A DNA stretch of 64,000 bases from Dolomedes plantarius (GCA_907164885.2 OU015490.1:224621054-224685053); one strand, 5' to 3'; positions 1 through 15,400 are shown, counted from the stretch's first letter. Translations and numbers: made by a program. Notes: generated from the letters alone by a model not told the origin.

Positions 1-231
1 TAAAGTGGGACATTCTTTTCAATTTCAGATAATTAAAAAAACATTTTAATTGTAAAAAATAATTGTCTGTAGTAGAAAAAAAACAAAAAACAAACGGGAC
101 ATCATGAGGATGCTTTTAATAAATCTATAAAATGTGTTTGTGAATATCTGACTTACTAAGAGAGCATTTTTCCCTTACAAAAGTGGTACAGAAACCTTTT
201 TTAAGTGATACTGTTTTTAATTTAATTGCAG

Positions 232-471
232 GTTGAATCTGATCATGAATTTCCAGTGGTTTCAAAACCTATTCATATCAAGCAAGAAGTTATTGATTCA
301 CCTTCAACCATCAGTGCTCTCTTGGATGGCAGTAAAGCATCAACCACTATCCCACCATCTCCAATATCTACTACTCCTACTTCACCTCTGTTAACATCGC
401 TTCTCCGTAGTGTTCCATCAAGTAACACTGGAGCTCCAGTTGTTTCATATGTTAGCTCACCTTTGAAAGAG
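232..471 (+). CDS. BRD8: BRD8 exon, first SPLLTSLL repeat
   Basis: 80 codons, phase 0 in and out, acceptor TTGCAG and donor GTAAGC. Ser/Thr/Pro-rich. Starts VESDHEF, contains a possible sumoylation-type core IKQE, then [11 protein letters not shown], and ends SPLKE. It shares its layout with the next two exons. Confidence 0.88.
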
Positions 472-3400
472 GTAAGCTTTGAAGGATTGACAAGGTTAAA
501 ATAATTAATGGCATGGAATCTTGTAAGATGAATGCTGGTTGATAACTTCTTTGCTTATTGAGAAAGAAATAATTTGTTAGCTTGTCCAAATTGCATGTAT
601 TTCACAAGCATAATAGCATGCCTTCAAAATCACAATTTTATATTTATATAGCTTTTAATTTTCAGATTCCTTTTAAAATCAAATCAATTGCAGTTTTTTC
701 AGTAATTATTTTTTTCAGTTTTTTTGTGTAATAAACAAACAGAAAATATCATAAAGCAGTTATTTTGTCCCCAGTTTTAGCTTTTTTTTTTTGTTTTTTA
801 CACCTTCATGTGCTGTTCACTTTTAGTCCCTTATTTTAAAAGGTAAAGGTTGAAAGTTCATCTCAGTCCAGCAGCAGTTCAGTGGATAACACTCGGAAAA
901 CAGAAGTCTTTCTTTCTCCAACCAAAACGGTAATGACAGGCATCTCGCCCCTTCTAACATCTCTGCTCAAATCACCAACTTCTGCTGCTCCAACTAGCAC
1001 TAGCATGGCTTCTCATTCTAAAGAGGTATTAAATGGAGCTTTTTTCTGCATTTTGCATGAGAAGTTCATCATCTCTTCTGATTTATTCAGCATGTTTGAA
1101 ATTTCTAGATTTTTTAAAATTATTTTTTCAATTGTAGGTAGATAATTTGAATGTGGAGATTTTTGTATTCAGTTTTTACAGCATTCAATTGTAGTGTATA
1201 AGTAACCACTACAAAATATAATTTTTGAATGTGTTTTATCAAAAGTATTTCTTGAATTACTCTGCATATGTATCAGAAAAATATGCAGTTAGTAAAATCG
1301 AGTCCCTTTTATTTTACTTTTTTTTTGGCAAATTCTATGCTTATCTTTTATCTCTCTCCAGTCCTTGCCTACTTGCTTTATATTAGATGAAATAATACAG
1401 TAATTTGCCAAATTAAAAATAAATAATCACCCGTGCAACACAGAGCAAATGAAATATACATTGAAAAATATATTTTAAATTAATAGGTATGTATATTTTG
1501 AGAAGAATGATTGCATGTTGCACATATATTTTAGTGCAAAATAATTCTGCCAATTAAAATATAAGGTACTTTATATTTTTTCTACAATTTTAATGAAAAT
1601 TTTATCTGATCTGTATAGTTGTGATGTGTGGTTTTAAAGCTCAATATTTACTTAAACAGATGTAACATTCTTGTTTTTGATTACTTAAAAATTCTATTCT
1701 GGAAGCCAGAAGTTAAAAGAATGTGCTTTAATTTGAGCTTAAATCTTTGAGTTGACTTGAACTTTACTTCATAGTCCAAAGAATACTATTTTTGTTGATC
1801 AATTAATTTTTTTTAGCATGCATTATATAAGCCTACTATGCTTATCAAAGTAAGTAAAAATATTTAAATATATTTTCAAAATTGTTCCCAGTTTTTGATG
1901 AATATCCTGTTTGAATTGAATATAAATTATAAGCTACAATCTGAGGCTGAGGGAGAAACTGAAATTTATTAGAATTCTAGATAAATGTTGTATTTTTATT
2001 GTTTCTGAAATTTGTGACACATAACAGTTGTGTCACAGTTGAAATTATTTGTAGAAAAGTTATTAATTAAATTTATAGTTCATTTGTAAATTATTGCGTA
2101 AAATAATTTATTTATTTTTTATTGAATTTTTCCGTTCACTCTTTTTTTTTATGCCATACTGAGTGAGGAGATTGATAAAATAGAATTCATAAGAATAAAA
2201 GAAATAAACTTATAGTTTAGGTTTAAGATACTTTTTTTCATTGTTTTGTATTTATTTTTCTGCAAAAAATAAGTAAGTCTTGCGTAGATTATTGATTAAC
2301 TTTTGTATAAATTCAGTCTATTATGTACTTTTCATAAATACTAAACAAAATTAGAAAGAAGAAGCATGAAATGTACATATTAGCCTGATTTTGCTTTGAA
2401 CATCCTATTTTCTTGCTGCCCGGAGCAGCTTTCTATAAAGTAGTTGGGCCTTCATCACATTTCAAGTTCTATTTTTTAATGTCTCTTTAAGTACCATTTG
2501 TTAATGAATTTCAATGAATTTCCGCATAATGGGTTCATTATTTTAAAATGTTTTAATTTTTTTAAAAAGAGTGTATAAAATAAATCTTGGTTTTTGGAAT
2601 ATATGTACTTAAAGAGTAATGTTTAATGTTGTATGTGTGGACAGAAAATTTTGTTTAAATTATTCTTTTGATGCACTATTGTAAATGAGTAAAATTTAAT
2701 GAATTCAGTTTTATTGATGCAATTTAAAAATTAGAAGGAACCTGTTCCAAAACTTTCAATATATAATCAAATACTTTGTATTTCAGATTTTAAATTTTAC
2801 ATGTAAAAATTGTCATCAAGTTTTCTGCAAAAATTTCACAAATTGCCAAAGTTAGGACATTCAACATAAGTTAAAAAATGCTTTATAAATATTAATGCTT
2901 TATAAACATTAATGATCTAGATCAGGCTTACATAACACACAGCCCACCAGTACTCACTCTGTGGCCCAGGAAGCCTTATGTAAGGATGCATAATATAATA
3001 TATCTAAAAAAATTATGAAATATATTTTTAGATTTATAATATTGTGAAAGGAATATGTAAGCAATGAATATTCATATTTACTTAATTTTAAAAGAATGAG
3101 TAATTTCTTTTTTGTTAGATAAAATGTTTTTAGCTTTCCCATCTATCCTATTTTCCTGTGGCCCATAGCAGCTTTCCATAAAGTAATATAGCCTTCATCA
3201 CATTTCCACTTCTGTGGCCTTTTCTAGATTTCAGGGATATTAACTGTATAGTTTCAAAGTGTCTATTACATTTATGTTACTTATTTTTAAAACATACAGA
3301 TAAACATTTTGATTGATGTTGCCCACATCACATCTACAATGGTTAGCGTCACAATATTCCACAGAAACGCTCATGTATGAATCCTGACTGATACATAGTC

Positions 3401-6400
3401 ATTCTTGTGCTGTCCCCGCAAATGGAGTGACATTGGTTCACTTATATACTGTTTTCAAAGAAGCCATTTAATTCACTGTGTGAATGGGCAAAAAGATAAA
3501 TGCATCCATGTTAGATAGAGAGAGAGAAAGAAAAAAAAAAATTATGGTGGTTTCAAAAGTTTATTGATCTGGTTGATTATCTCCTTATCTGAAATTCCTA
3601 TTTTGGAACTGGCCATATCAGATGAAATTGTAAATAAATTATGCTTGAGACAAAGTTTCTATTCGTTAAATTGTCAGATAAATGTGGTATTATTAACTTA
3701 GCTGCCCATGTTAATAATACATAACTAACTGTATTGCACCATCATCATTTATATATCTTGTTTGCTACTGATAAATGATCTTTTTCTTCAAACAGCTGAG
3801 TATAAATTTATTATTATTTCTGTTTGCAGCTAACTTTAACACTAACTGTGCAAAAAAATTCAATACAATAATTGCAAAGACAAAATTATTTCAACTTTAT
3901 GTAGGGGGATAAATTCTTAATCAAATATCCCCTACAGTGTAGAACATCAACAGTTTATACTTCTGTATCTTCATGTCATTCATGGTGGTCATTCCAACTC
4001 CATATTCTTCCATAAGATGTTTCAATCTCACTCTGCTGTCTGTAACAGCTTGATTTTCCATGCTATATATAAACTTGGCATCCTCTTTTTCTTATTATTG
4101 TTATCCATAGAATATCTGGAATTCTTTTTGACATTTCCCGCTATACCTTTGTGTCACAGCAGAAAGTATGTTAAAAAAACAGGATACATTTCTGTTTGGC
4201 ATTGGTGATCATTGATAACTGTTGTTTTCTGATGTCGGACACATTAAATCCAGTCCTTAGATCTTGATTAATTATATTTATTATATATATATACAAAATA
4301 GTTAAAAGATAAAATGCACACAGCTCAAGATACGTATGCACACAGCGACACATTCCCTACACAGCTTTAGAAAACGGTGGCGGGGCGGACTGCGCCACTA
4401 TACGTAGCAGTATTCTTCCGCAGAGAAAAGTAGGGTCACTCGCTCAAACTCAACACACCCCTCCTGCGAGGGACACATTTTTTCCATCAAATTTTAGAAA
4501 TTACTACACACTACAAAATTATTACATAAAATACACACATATACAAAATTACAACACAAAATATATATATACACACAGTTAAGAAATTAATGAAATACTT
4601 TTCAGAGAGTAAATTGGTTTTTCTTCATTAACAGCTTTTGTGAGAAAATCAGCCGTAATATATTCAGTCTGTATATATTCCAGGTTAATAATACTGTCCA
4701 TTAACAAATCTTTCATAAAATGAAAACGTAAGTTCATATATCTTGATTTAGTTGATGATCTGATACATTTAAATCCACTAGATTGTTGCTTGACTGTCTG
4801 AATTTAAGGTTACAACATCATTTATCAATTGTTTACATTTCAACTCGGATAATAAATTTACAGTCCAAATGATGTCTACAAATTTCAAAAATAGAAAATA
4901 ACTCTGCTTTACATATAGAATGACTAACACTTTTCTGCTTATTACATTTCCATGACACAAGTGAATTACCTAAAAAGATTACACCACCTGAAAATGACTT
5001 ACCATCTTCTGCATTTCCCCAACTTGCATCTGAACTAGCATTCAAAAATCAAAATCATTGCTATAAAACAATACTTCCTTCGTACCTTTTACTCTTTACC
5101 TTAACACTCTTTTAGCCATAAGATAATGTCTCTTTTCAGGTTTATGATTAAACTGAGATAAATAAGTTGTTACAAATGATATATCAGAACGCATTCTATT
5201 AGCTAAATACATAATTCACCATTTTTCATCATTTGTAATAATTCATCATTTGTAAGTGGAAAACTTTTATCTTCTCCTTTAACAATTGGAGTTTTTACTG
5301 GTTTGCAATTTTCTAACTTATGTTTAAGCAAAAGTGACTCAATATATTCAATTTGTGATAAACTTACACCATTGTCATGTTTATTAATTTCCATACCTAA
5401 GAATTTAGAATTCTTATTCTCATGAAATCAAAATACACTTTTAATTTTATAAACAATATTGTGATACATTTCATTATTATTGCAAAAAATAGCAATATCA
5501 TCAACATACATATATAATATAAAAAGGTCTGTACCATCATGTTTAGTGAATACACAATTATCAGAAGCCAACTGTTCCAAACCTATTTTTTCTAATTCAG
5601 ATTTTATTTTCATGTACGAATTCCTGCCCAGTTGTGGTAAACCGTAAATACTCTTTTTTAATCTACAAACTTTTCCATCCCCAATTAATTTTTCATAACC
5701 AGGTGGAGGTGACATGTATACTGTTTCCTCTAAGTCACTATACAAATATGCAGTTTTTACGTCAAAAAATTTAACTATCAAATTTAATTTCGCTGAAAGA
5801 GCAAGTAATAATCGAAAAGATTCTATGTTTACAACAGGTGAATAAGACTCTAAATAATCCTTATTTTTTATCTGATTGAATCCAGCAGCTACAAGTCACA
5901 CTTTATATTTTATTTTATTACAATTGCTCTCCTTCAAAGTGTAGAGCCATTTACATTTTATTATTTTTTCCTTTGGATGTTTGTCTATTATTTCCCATAC
6001 TTTATGCTGATTCAACGAATCTAGTTCGTTTTTCATTGCTGACTCCCAATCATGCCCATTAGCAATATTTTTTGCTTCCAAAAAATTGTTTGGAATATCA
6101 TCAGTTTGCTGACATTCATTTATGTTTTAGCATTCAGAGCGTCGGAGTTGCGATGCATGTTGATGCTTTTCAGCGTTTATTCCCTCATTGGAGGGTTGAT
6201 TTTCCTCCTGAATTGGGACTGACTGTCTTCTATCATTGTCGCTGCTATCAACATAAATCTCAAGCTCCCCCATTTTGTTTTTTGAACTTGGATACTCTAA
6301 ATAAATGCTACACCTTTTAAATTTTCATCAAACCTAACTGATCGTTCCTCAATTATTTTATTACTTTTTAAGTCATAAATACGGTATCCTCGGCATTCTT

Positions 6401-9400
6401 TAGCATAACCTAACATTATTCCACGTTTTCCTAGAACATCAAATTTATTATTATGCATTATTTTCGGAATGTGAAAATAAGCCACACAGCCAAACTTTCT
6501 GAGATAATTTAGTTTTGATTTTTTGCCTGTCCAGATTTCAAGAGGAATTTTTTCTTTTCCTCTATGTGGCGTCTAATCGGAAATTCGTTTACTACAATTA
6601 ATGGCCTCAGCCCAGAATTTTAAAGGAAGTTGACTCTCATATAATAATGTTCTAGCTCTGTCTAATAAAACTCTATTATTCCTCTGGGCTTTTCCATTAC
6701 TTTCACTATTGTATGGTATAGTTTTTTCATGAGATATACCTGAATTAGCAAGAAAATTATCTAATTACTCATTTACAAACTCTAGGCTGTTGTCGGTCCT
6801 TAGCTTTTTAATTTTCTTACCCGTAAGATTTTCATATTTAGTTTTAAATTTCAAAAATACATCAAATACTTCACTTTTAGTTTTTAAGAAATAAGTAAAA
6901 TACATTCCAGAAAAATTGTCCACTAATATCATAAAATATTTTGAACCCCCAATTGATTCCGTTTGAACCGGACCACAAAGATCTGTATGAATTAATTCAA
7001 GAATTTCAGAACTTTGATCATTATCAATATTTGGATGATTTTCCCTTGTAATTTTACTGATATCACAAGTTTCACATTCAAAATTCTTTACATCATTAAT
7101 ATCAATATATTCCTTCATTTTAATCATATATTTAGGATTTAAATGACATAACCTATTATGCCAAACCTCATAACTTTTAGTAGAATTATCATTAGCAATA
7201 CAGCATTCAGAATTATAAAAAGGTTCCAAATACACTTCAAGTCTGTAATCATTTTTAAATGCTTTGGTAAGTAACTTATTATATTTATCAAAAATCAAAA
7301 CACAATTATGATTTGAAACAATTTTACATCCCTTAATCATTAATAAGGTTACTGATAACAGATTATATCTTAAATCAGGACCATAATTTACATTACTGAT
7401 AGTTTAAGTTATAGACTTATAATTTTTATTTATAGTATTAGCTTTAACAGTACCTGTTCCCTGTGAATAAATCACCGAGTTTTTGCCTGCTTGGTGAATG
7501 TCTCTTATTTCTGGTTTTATTTCCTCAAACCAGAAAGAATCTTTGGCCATATGATAAGAAGCCCCACTATCTAATAGCCAAACTTGGTCACACTCATCAT
7601 CTTGGGTAGAAACTGTAAGCACAGACCTAGAATGTTGATCACTCGATGAATAACGTGCATTTGGTGTGAACTCCTCTTTTTTTCTTTATTATTTCTTGTG
7701 TTGAAGTAAAATTTTTTAGCTAGGTGACCAGCGCGTCTGCATATGTAGCAGGTTCTAGAATTAACATTCTTATTCTTCTTCGAAATGAATGCCTCTGCGT
7801 TTGTTCCTTCATTGCGTCTTCCGTTTTTAGGAATTTGTTGCTTCTTCTTCTTTTAGAATTTCTAATACTTCATCCATTGTTTTATCCCTTTGGATCTTCA
7901 AAATGTCACGCACACAGATAAATTTGCCTTTCAGGCCTCGAACAGTGTAAAAAACTAATTCCCGTGGTGTAACTTCTAATCCGAGAGAAAGACACTTAGG
8001 CAATATAGTCGTTCACAGATTCATTCAAAGTCATTTCCAAATTTTTTAAATTCATTTCCTGCGTCTATTTTTCTATCTTCAGCTTGTCCCATGAATGATG
8101 ACTTTATTTTATCCCACAGAGATTTTGCATTTACTTCCGTGGCGAACTGCAGCACCTGTTCGTCAGACATGGCGAGTTGCATGTAAGCTACTGCATCAAC
8201 ATTCTTTTGATTCCATTTTTCAGATTCCTTTTGGTCCAAATTTTCGGGTTTCACACTGGATATAACATTATCTAGACATTTTAATGATAAGGCTGCTTTC
8301 ATTTTTAAATACCAGATGAAATAATTTTCTCCAGTCAGTTCAGGAACGTTAAGTTTCTCCATTTTTGATTTCTGCTTCAGCAGTTTTGATTTCAGAACAC
8401 TACTTAAATATAATTAATCACAACCACGCTCTGCTACCAATTTGTTGTTTTCTGATGTCAGACACATTAAATCCAGTCCTTGGATCTTGATTAATTATAT
8501 TATATATATATATAAAATAGATAAAAGATAAAATGCACACAGCGACACATTCCCTACGCAGCTCCCTACGCATTAGTTTTAAATATGTGTGGAGTAAAAA
8601 CGGTGGCGGGACGGACAGCACCACTATACGTAGCAGTATTCTTCCGCAGAGAAAAATAGGGCCACTTGCTCAAACTCATCAATAACAAAGTGGTGTCAAC
8701 AAAGCATTAGAGCCCCATTAGGGCATAAGAAGTAAGGTTTGGAAAATTTTCCCTTGTGATTCAGTATTTGTCCTTCAATAGTTACAGATTTTAGAGCATT
8801 TTGTATTTTTGGATGAGGAATTATCAATTCTTTCTAGAATTTGCTCAAAAGGATGTTGCACACACAAATTCAAATGCTAAAATTAAATTTTTAAGATATT
8901 CACCAGTCTGTCAGAAATATTTTTTGTTCTGTAAAATAAATTCCATGTTTTGAATTTTCTGTCTAATGATTCAATAGATCCGAGTAATTTCTAACTTATT
9001 GAATTGAACTGACTAACTGATTTTCTGACTTATTGAATTGACTAATTGATTTTCTGACTAATGAACTCAAGTTAGTGTTCAGGTGAATTTGTTTGGTTAT
9101 TATGTAGACATACACTTCGTCATTACTTAGTTATAATGGGAAGTGAAAAAATCTTTTTTTATTAATTATTTATTATTTTATATTTATTTTTTTATGAATT
9201 AGTACATTTTACTTCTCCAAACTCATTAATATTTATGATTTTTTCAATTCTACATTACATATGCTGATGATTTATTCTCTTAATGTATATAAAAATATGC
9301 CTTTTTTTCAAATTTGAGGTTAAAAAAATTATATATCGGAAATAAATTTAAAGGACAACTTTCTAATCTATAAAAATGTTTTTAGTACAAAACCCTGTAT

Positions 9401-12400
9401 ATTATTAAATTATATGTTTGTTAGAGAAGTGTAGCTTTTGTTGTGATAAAGAATTAAATTACTGAATTTTGCCAAACAGTAGTTTAAACTGTGTTTTCTG
9501 CTTAAAAAAAAAATTCTATTAAAAATTATAGCGTTAAGGTGAACTAAAATTTTTTAGTTCACTTTAAGTCTTTTGTAAAGGAAATTTGCTATTAATATTT
9601 TGTGATTTGCCTGCTGTTATATAGATTTATATATGTTTTAGAATAGCAAGTTTATCTCAACTGAAATTTAAATAGTAATGTTAGTTTATATTTTAATATT
9701 TTATTAGTTTTAAATATGTGTCTTAAAATTTTTTTGGTGGCATGAATATTTTACAAAAAAAATTTGTTTCCAAAGAGTTGATTTTGATGCTTTCTTCATC
9801 ATGTAATAATTATAATTTGTTTCTTGTTTTATAAGTCTGATGCTTCAGATGCCAAAGGTGCTGACATAGATATGGTAGCACTCATCGCTAAAGCCCAGGA
9901 AGTATCTCCTAGAGGCTCAGTATCCCTGTCTCCTAGACCTACTCCTGCTTCTTCACCTCTGTTAAATTCATTGTTGAAAAGCTCGCCCGGATCCGTATCA
10001 CCTTTAACTTCTATTCAGTTATCCCAATCTAAAGAAGTGAGTGTGTTTAATTCATAAATTTTATGTCATTTTTGCACCCTTTATTATGGCATTGAAAGTG
10101 AAGTTGGAACCATGAAGCCATTTTTGTGGATCTGGTCTGTTCAGCTGACATTTAGCAAAATATGATCCTAATGCTAATATTGTGTTGGTTGATTGAGTCA
10201 ACCATGTAACTGCTCATTTCTATTTTCAGTAGTGGAATCTGAGCCTGTGAAGAGAGATGGGTGAATTTAAGAGGAAGTAAAATTGCATTTATGTTCGTTA
10301 TTTGAGGGAAATGTCAAATCTCAAGGAAGAAATATCTGGCTACATGGCACTGACTAACTTCATTTGTCATAGGCAAACAAAGGAAGCACATATTTTTAGA
10401 TATATTTAAAACTCATGTGTAGTTTTCATTTCTCTAATATCAGGAAACACATCCTGATAGTGTCCCAATTTTAATAATCAGCGTAGCTACCACATTCACT
10501 CACAAAAGGTTAATATGAAAGACTTGCTTGGGGATACCCCGCATCACAGTATTTTTAAATTTTTAAAAGACATTGGGTTTTATTCTCATATCTGATTTTC
10601 CACTACTACCTTTTTATCATTTTAGCTTTTACATAATGTTGTGACCTTTTAATGTTTTTACCTTTTTTATAATGTTGTGTATTTATCTCTTTTATAATGC
10701 TCTGGCCTTGCTTCTTTTTATAATGTTGTGTTTTTACTTTCTACATATTTTTCCTTTTTACATGGTGTTGTACCTTCACCATTTGTACTGCTCTTGTCAG
10801 TTTTTTAACTCTTTGTTTTGTTACCAGTGATTATGTTGATTTTATTTTACTAATTTGTAGTATCGTTTTATTATGGCCTATGTTTGGCACAATATGTTCA
10901 CATTTTTGGATTCAGTGCCATAAAACTCCACACAACCAACCGACCAACCATTTCTCCAATCTTTTTTTTTTTTCCTTTCTTTCTTTTTTTTTCTTTCTTT
11001 CTTTTAAATTCTGTTGTCTGATCCTTCATCATTACCTTTAATTTATGCATTTTAACTGCTAAAAATGACATGAGAATTTGTATCACTTGAGAAAACCATT
11101 TTTATATAATTATATTGTTGTATTTTAAGTAAATATCTAGGTATACCATTGAGGCAATTAATAATATGTTAGAGTAACAAAGCATGAAAATATTTTGTTA
11201 TACTGTTTAGTTTGAGTGTAAACTATTTAAAGAAACATAACATGTACTGGTATTTTTGATTCACAAAGATATTACCCTTTAAGTTCTATAATTTCTTGCT
11301 CCCCTCTCTTTCACGTGCACACTAAAAAAAATAAATAAATAAAATAAAATAAAATATGAATAAAATAAAATAAACTTAATTTAATATTTTATTGTTTATA
11401 AAATTGGATTTTGATTTTATTGCTCTTCTGTCGCTAAAATCTTATTTTAATTTTAATTTGAGATGATGTGTTTCCCTTTTTACTTGAGTTTCTTATTTCC
11501 ATCATTGTTACTGACAGTATCAAATCTCATTAGTGATTTTCCCTTATAAATATGGGGTATTACATGTAACAAGATAAAAGTGCTGATAAAATGTTAAGAT
11601 TTGTATGTTTTTTGTTCTCTGTAACATCTATGTTAAACATTTTATTTTGTTCTAGGCCACTACTCCAAAAACAGTGTCTTCACCCCAGTCTTTCTTCAAT
11701 CCCACTAGTGCATTAGCAACTGCTGCAGCTCAACAGTTGGCTGTTGCAACATCTGCCCTACCTCAGAGTCATGTCTTTTTTCCCCAAGACTCAACTGATA
11801 ACCAAAAGAGGTCTCTTCAGTCATCCCCATCCACTTCTGCTTGTCTGTCAGGTATTCATTTAATGACATCTTGTATCTAATTAAAAGTTTTTAGGGAAAG
11901 TTAAGGGCTGTTGGAAACAGAAGTGCACCCAGGGGGGGGGGGGGGAAGGGCCCTGCCCCCGAAAGAAATAGAAATTGCATTATGAGTATTTGCATTACAA
12001 ATAATTTTATTTGTTCAACTTGCCCCCCCCCCCCCCCCCCCCAAAAAAAAAAAAAAAAAAAAAAAGAAAAGATTAAATCCTGGTTGGAATGTAAATTTGT
12101 GAAAAGTAAATCATTATTATTTTTATTATTTTGTTTGATTTTTTAATATTTTGAATCCTTTATTTTTCTCCTTTCGAATGGTATAGTACTTTTGTTCCTA
12201 TGACAATGAGAAGTTAAAAAATTTTAAGTAATTCAGTTTGTTTATACATTTGTTAACCACACCCATTTAAAGGACCAAGAATGTAAATATCAAAATCTAT
12301 TGTGATCTGCAGCCAGCAGCTGAGTCTCAGAATTCTTTTTTCCATGAATTACAGCTGATAAGCTATTTTCTGGTTGTACTGCAGCTGTTACTGTTGCTTT

Positions 12401-15400
12401 GTTTTGGAAATAAACACAGTGTGTTTAGTTTTTGAAGTTTTAAGATAAGGCAGATCCTCTATGGGTCATGTTCCATTATAATTTTTTTTAGAATTTAAAT
12501 ATTTAGTAAAATCTTTATGTGTAAATTCTTCTGACAGCTCATATTTGATGAAAGTTATCAAAATTCCCCTATTGTGCGGTCACTTTCATCTTTCTTTGGA
12601 CATAATGTATGTAATTAGAGATATCTCTAATCTTAAATGCTAAAGTAACATTCAAGAACGCTACTCAGTACTCCTAAGTGCAGTTTTTTTTCTAATTTAT
12701 GTATTTTTTGCCTAATAAATTAGATTAATTCTTAAGGTCTTTTTTAATTATTTGTTTACTATTTTTATGAACTAACTGTGTTAGAGAAATTAAGTCAATA
12801 ACGCTGTTAATATCAACCTTAGTTAGCAATTTGTAAATGAGTGAAAATCTCATAACTGAAAGGTAGGACAAATTGATTTTGTGGATATTGTGTTTTTCTT
12901 TGGAAATATATATATATATATATATAAATTAAATAAAGCCCTAATTTTTTATATCTTAATATTTTTTTTACTCTTCCTAGCTCCTACACTCTCTAAACTT
13001 TTAGAAATGCCACCAAGTACACCAGGCAGATTGCCTCCTCTTCCTGTGGTTGAACCTGTGAACACTACGCCATCTACGCCTGTTAGTGCTCCAGAGCAAA
13101 TTGTCACACAGTCTCCTAAAAAATCACCTTCTGCTGCCATGTTGCTGAATGAACTAGAACTACAAATTACTGCCTCATCACCTTCAAAGAGATCTACTGA
13201 AAATGTTGTTCCTACAGAAGTTCCTACAGTTTCTGATCAGTCTCAGCAAAGGAAAGTTCCAACATCTGTTTCATCTGTTGATAAAAAACATTCAACCACC
13301 TCCAGTAATACAGGGCCAAAAGCTGCTGAACCTGAGCAGAAAGTTCCATTTAAGCGTCCAAATGAAGTGGATGATACATCCCAAGAAAATATAGACATTC
13401 TGGAAGCTGTATATGAAAGTATCAATCAGGCTTTTGAAAAGAAAGAAATAAAGCAAGATACAGCTGATGTTAATAATCAACATTCTCAAGGTAAATCCTT
13501 TTTTTTTTATATTGTGATTATTATATTGTATCCTTTACTCTAAAAGGGTATATTTTTTCATAGCTTTCATTACCTTGTATATTTTAGCATCGCCAATTTA
13601 TTAAAAAGATTAAATTTTAAAATCTTTTTGTAAAATTTTCTTGTTGAAAAAAAATTTAAACTTTTTACTGGTAATATTGAGCCTCAAACTGCACAGTAAT
13701 TTTGCCACCAATCTAAGCTCTCTAGCTTAATTAGGAAAGCTTCTAGGTCATTTTGAAAATTGGTCTGTCAAGGTTTTTGACTGATTTTTTGAACAATCAC
13801 AGGGATGCATTTTTAAAACGGGTTGATATTTTTCGATAAAACTTGGTATTTTTCTTAATCTATATGGATGTTAACTGTGTGTCAAATTTCATCAAAATCT
13901 GTGAGGGTAAACTAAATTTTTGTTGAAAATTGTGTTGATTTGACACGGAATGACCCGAAAGTGATAATCCAACGTAGTTATTTTGACACTTCAGTGTATA
14001 TGAAAACATGCAAGAAACAGATCTGTATTAGAGGTTATACTGCATGTTATTCTTTTGTTGATATTTGAGTTTTAATTGCAGTCTTTCAGTTATTTTTTTA
14101 TCTTGTATTGGAACTGTGTGTTAATATTTTCTGATTTTTGGAGATGAAAGAATATAAACTGTAAAGGCAGAAAACCATTATATTAAAACAGTATATTAGT
14201 TTTAAATACCATTTTGCTATTCTGTCAATAGATGTTATTGTATAGTGTATAATGCAAATTTATATTTCAGGCAAGTCCAAGAAAGAAACTTTTGCTGAGA
14301 ATGGGAATTCTTCAAAGCAAGGAATCAAAGCAGAGAAAATTATACCTGATGATGTACTGAATGCAGCTATAAACATTGAAAAATTAATTTCATCAGATAT
14401 GGGACTTGATGAAAAGATATTTTCTACTGAAGATATTACAGATCCTTCAGATCTAAATCTGTTTGAAGATGACAAACAGAAGAGTGATATGGAAGTAGAA
14501 AATCCAGCAGCAAGCACTCCACAGGTGTCTGAAGAGGTTACTGATGCTGATGATGAAGAAAAGGTAATATTTTTATTTTTAATGGATACTATCTACTTAA
14601 AATATATTGAAAGTGCAATTGATTGATATTAATACTAACTTCTTTGAAGTGGGTTTAACATTTTTGATCTAAGGACTGCCACAGATTCTGGAAATCTTAA
14701 ATTTTCGGAGTTAGTGTGGTTTTCATTTTTCCAATGTTCTAAATTTTCTGGAATTTCATTTAAAAGGGTGTAAATTTTTTCTTTGACCCCCTAAGTTTTG
14801 AAGTTCTTTTTATTTAGTCAGGGTCATAAATTACATTCTCCTACATTCTGATTATTGTTTTTTTCCTGTTTCACTCATTTATATTTCTATGTTTGCTGTG
14901 CAAAGGGTGTTAAGTCCAAAATGGGCTGAAATGAGTTATCAAACCAGGCATGTTTGAAAAATCAAGGGCTACAGCAGGGTACTACAGAAAGCTAAGTCGA
15001 ATTCCACTCCTAAATTTTTTTTTTCACCAGAGAAAATTTGGGATATGTGAAATAAAACACAAAGATGTTAGTGTTAAAGGGTTATGTCCCAATCAAGAAC
15101 TTAACAATCTTTATCCAACAAAAATAAAATTGGAAAAAATTACTTTAAAATAATTATTAAAAATTAAAATTAAAAAAACACTGACTTTAATAAAGCTGTT
15201 TTTTTTTTTCAATCCCGTTTTTCTCAAAACTACGATTAAGGACTTGACACTCTTTATACTGCAAACACAGATTTATTCTCTGTCATTTATATGTATTGTC
15301 TTTGATCATAATTAAAACTGAAATAGTAGGTTTTTGGTAGATCATATGCTGTTTATGGTTATGGTAGTGCATATGTCTTGCATGACTGATTTTGGATGTC

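Larger units (their letters stand above)
4220..8681 (-). mobile_element. Ty1/copia LTR retrotransposon, degenerate, in BRD8 intron
   Basis: A full-length element on the - strand, bounded by two LTRs and a 5-bp target duplication ATAAC (4215-4219 and 8682-8686). Inside the 5' LTR (right side) is a primer binding site starting TGGTAGCAGAG, complementary to the 3' end of animal initiator Met tRNA. A purine tract AGGAGGGGTG precedes the 3' LTR. The coding order gag, protease, integrase, reverse transcriptase, RNase H is the copia order. The reading frames are broken by stops and shifts, so the copy is inactive. Confidence 0.93.

Noticed and set aside
10231..10262. Possible extra BRD8 exon after TTTTCAG, reading [10 protein letters not shown] like the starts of two real exons
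   Set aside because: The frame needed for continuity begins with TAG, there is no donor in place, and the frame stops at once. At most a dead exon copy.
11933..12066. Long G, C and A runs as a regulatory or G-quadruplex element
   Set aside because: Similar runs occur at 33320, 34900 and 36808. Homopolymers are common assembly and slippage artefacts, with nothing linking them to function.
13243..13425. Antisense open frames opposite the large BRD8 exon
   Set aside because: Shadow frames of a real exon with consistent phase and family match on the + strand.
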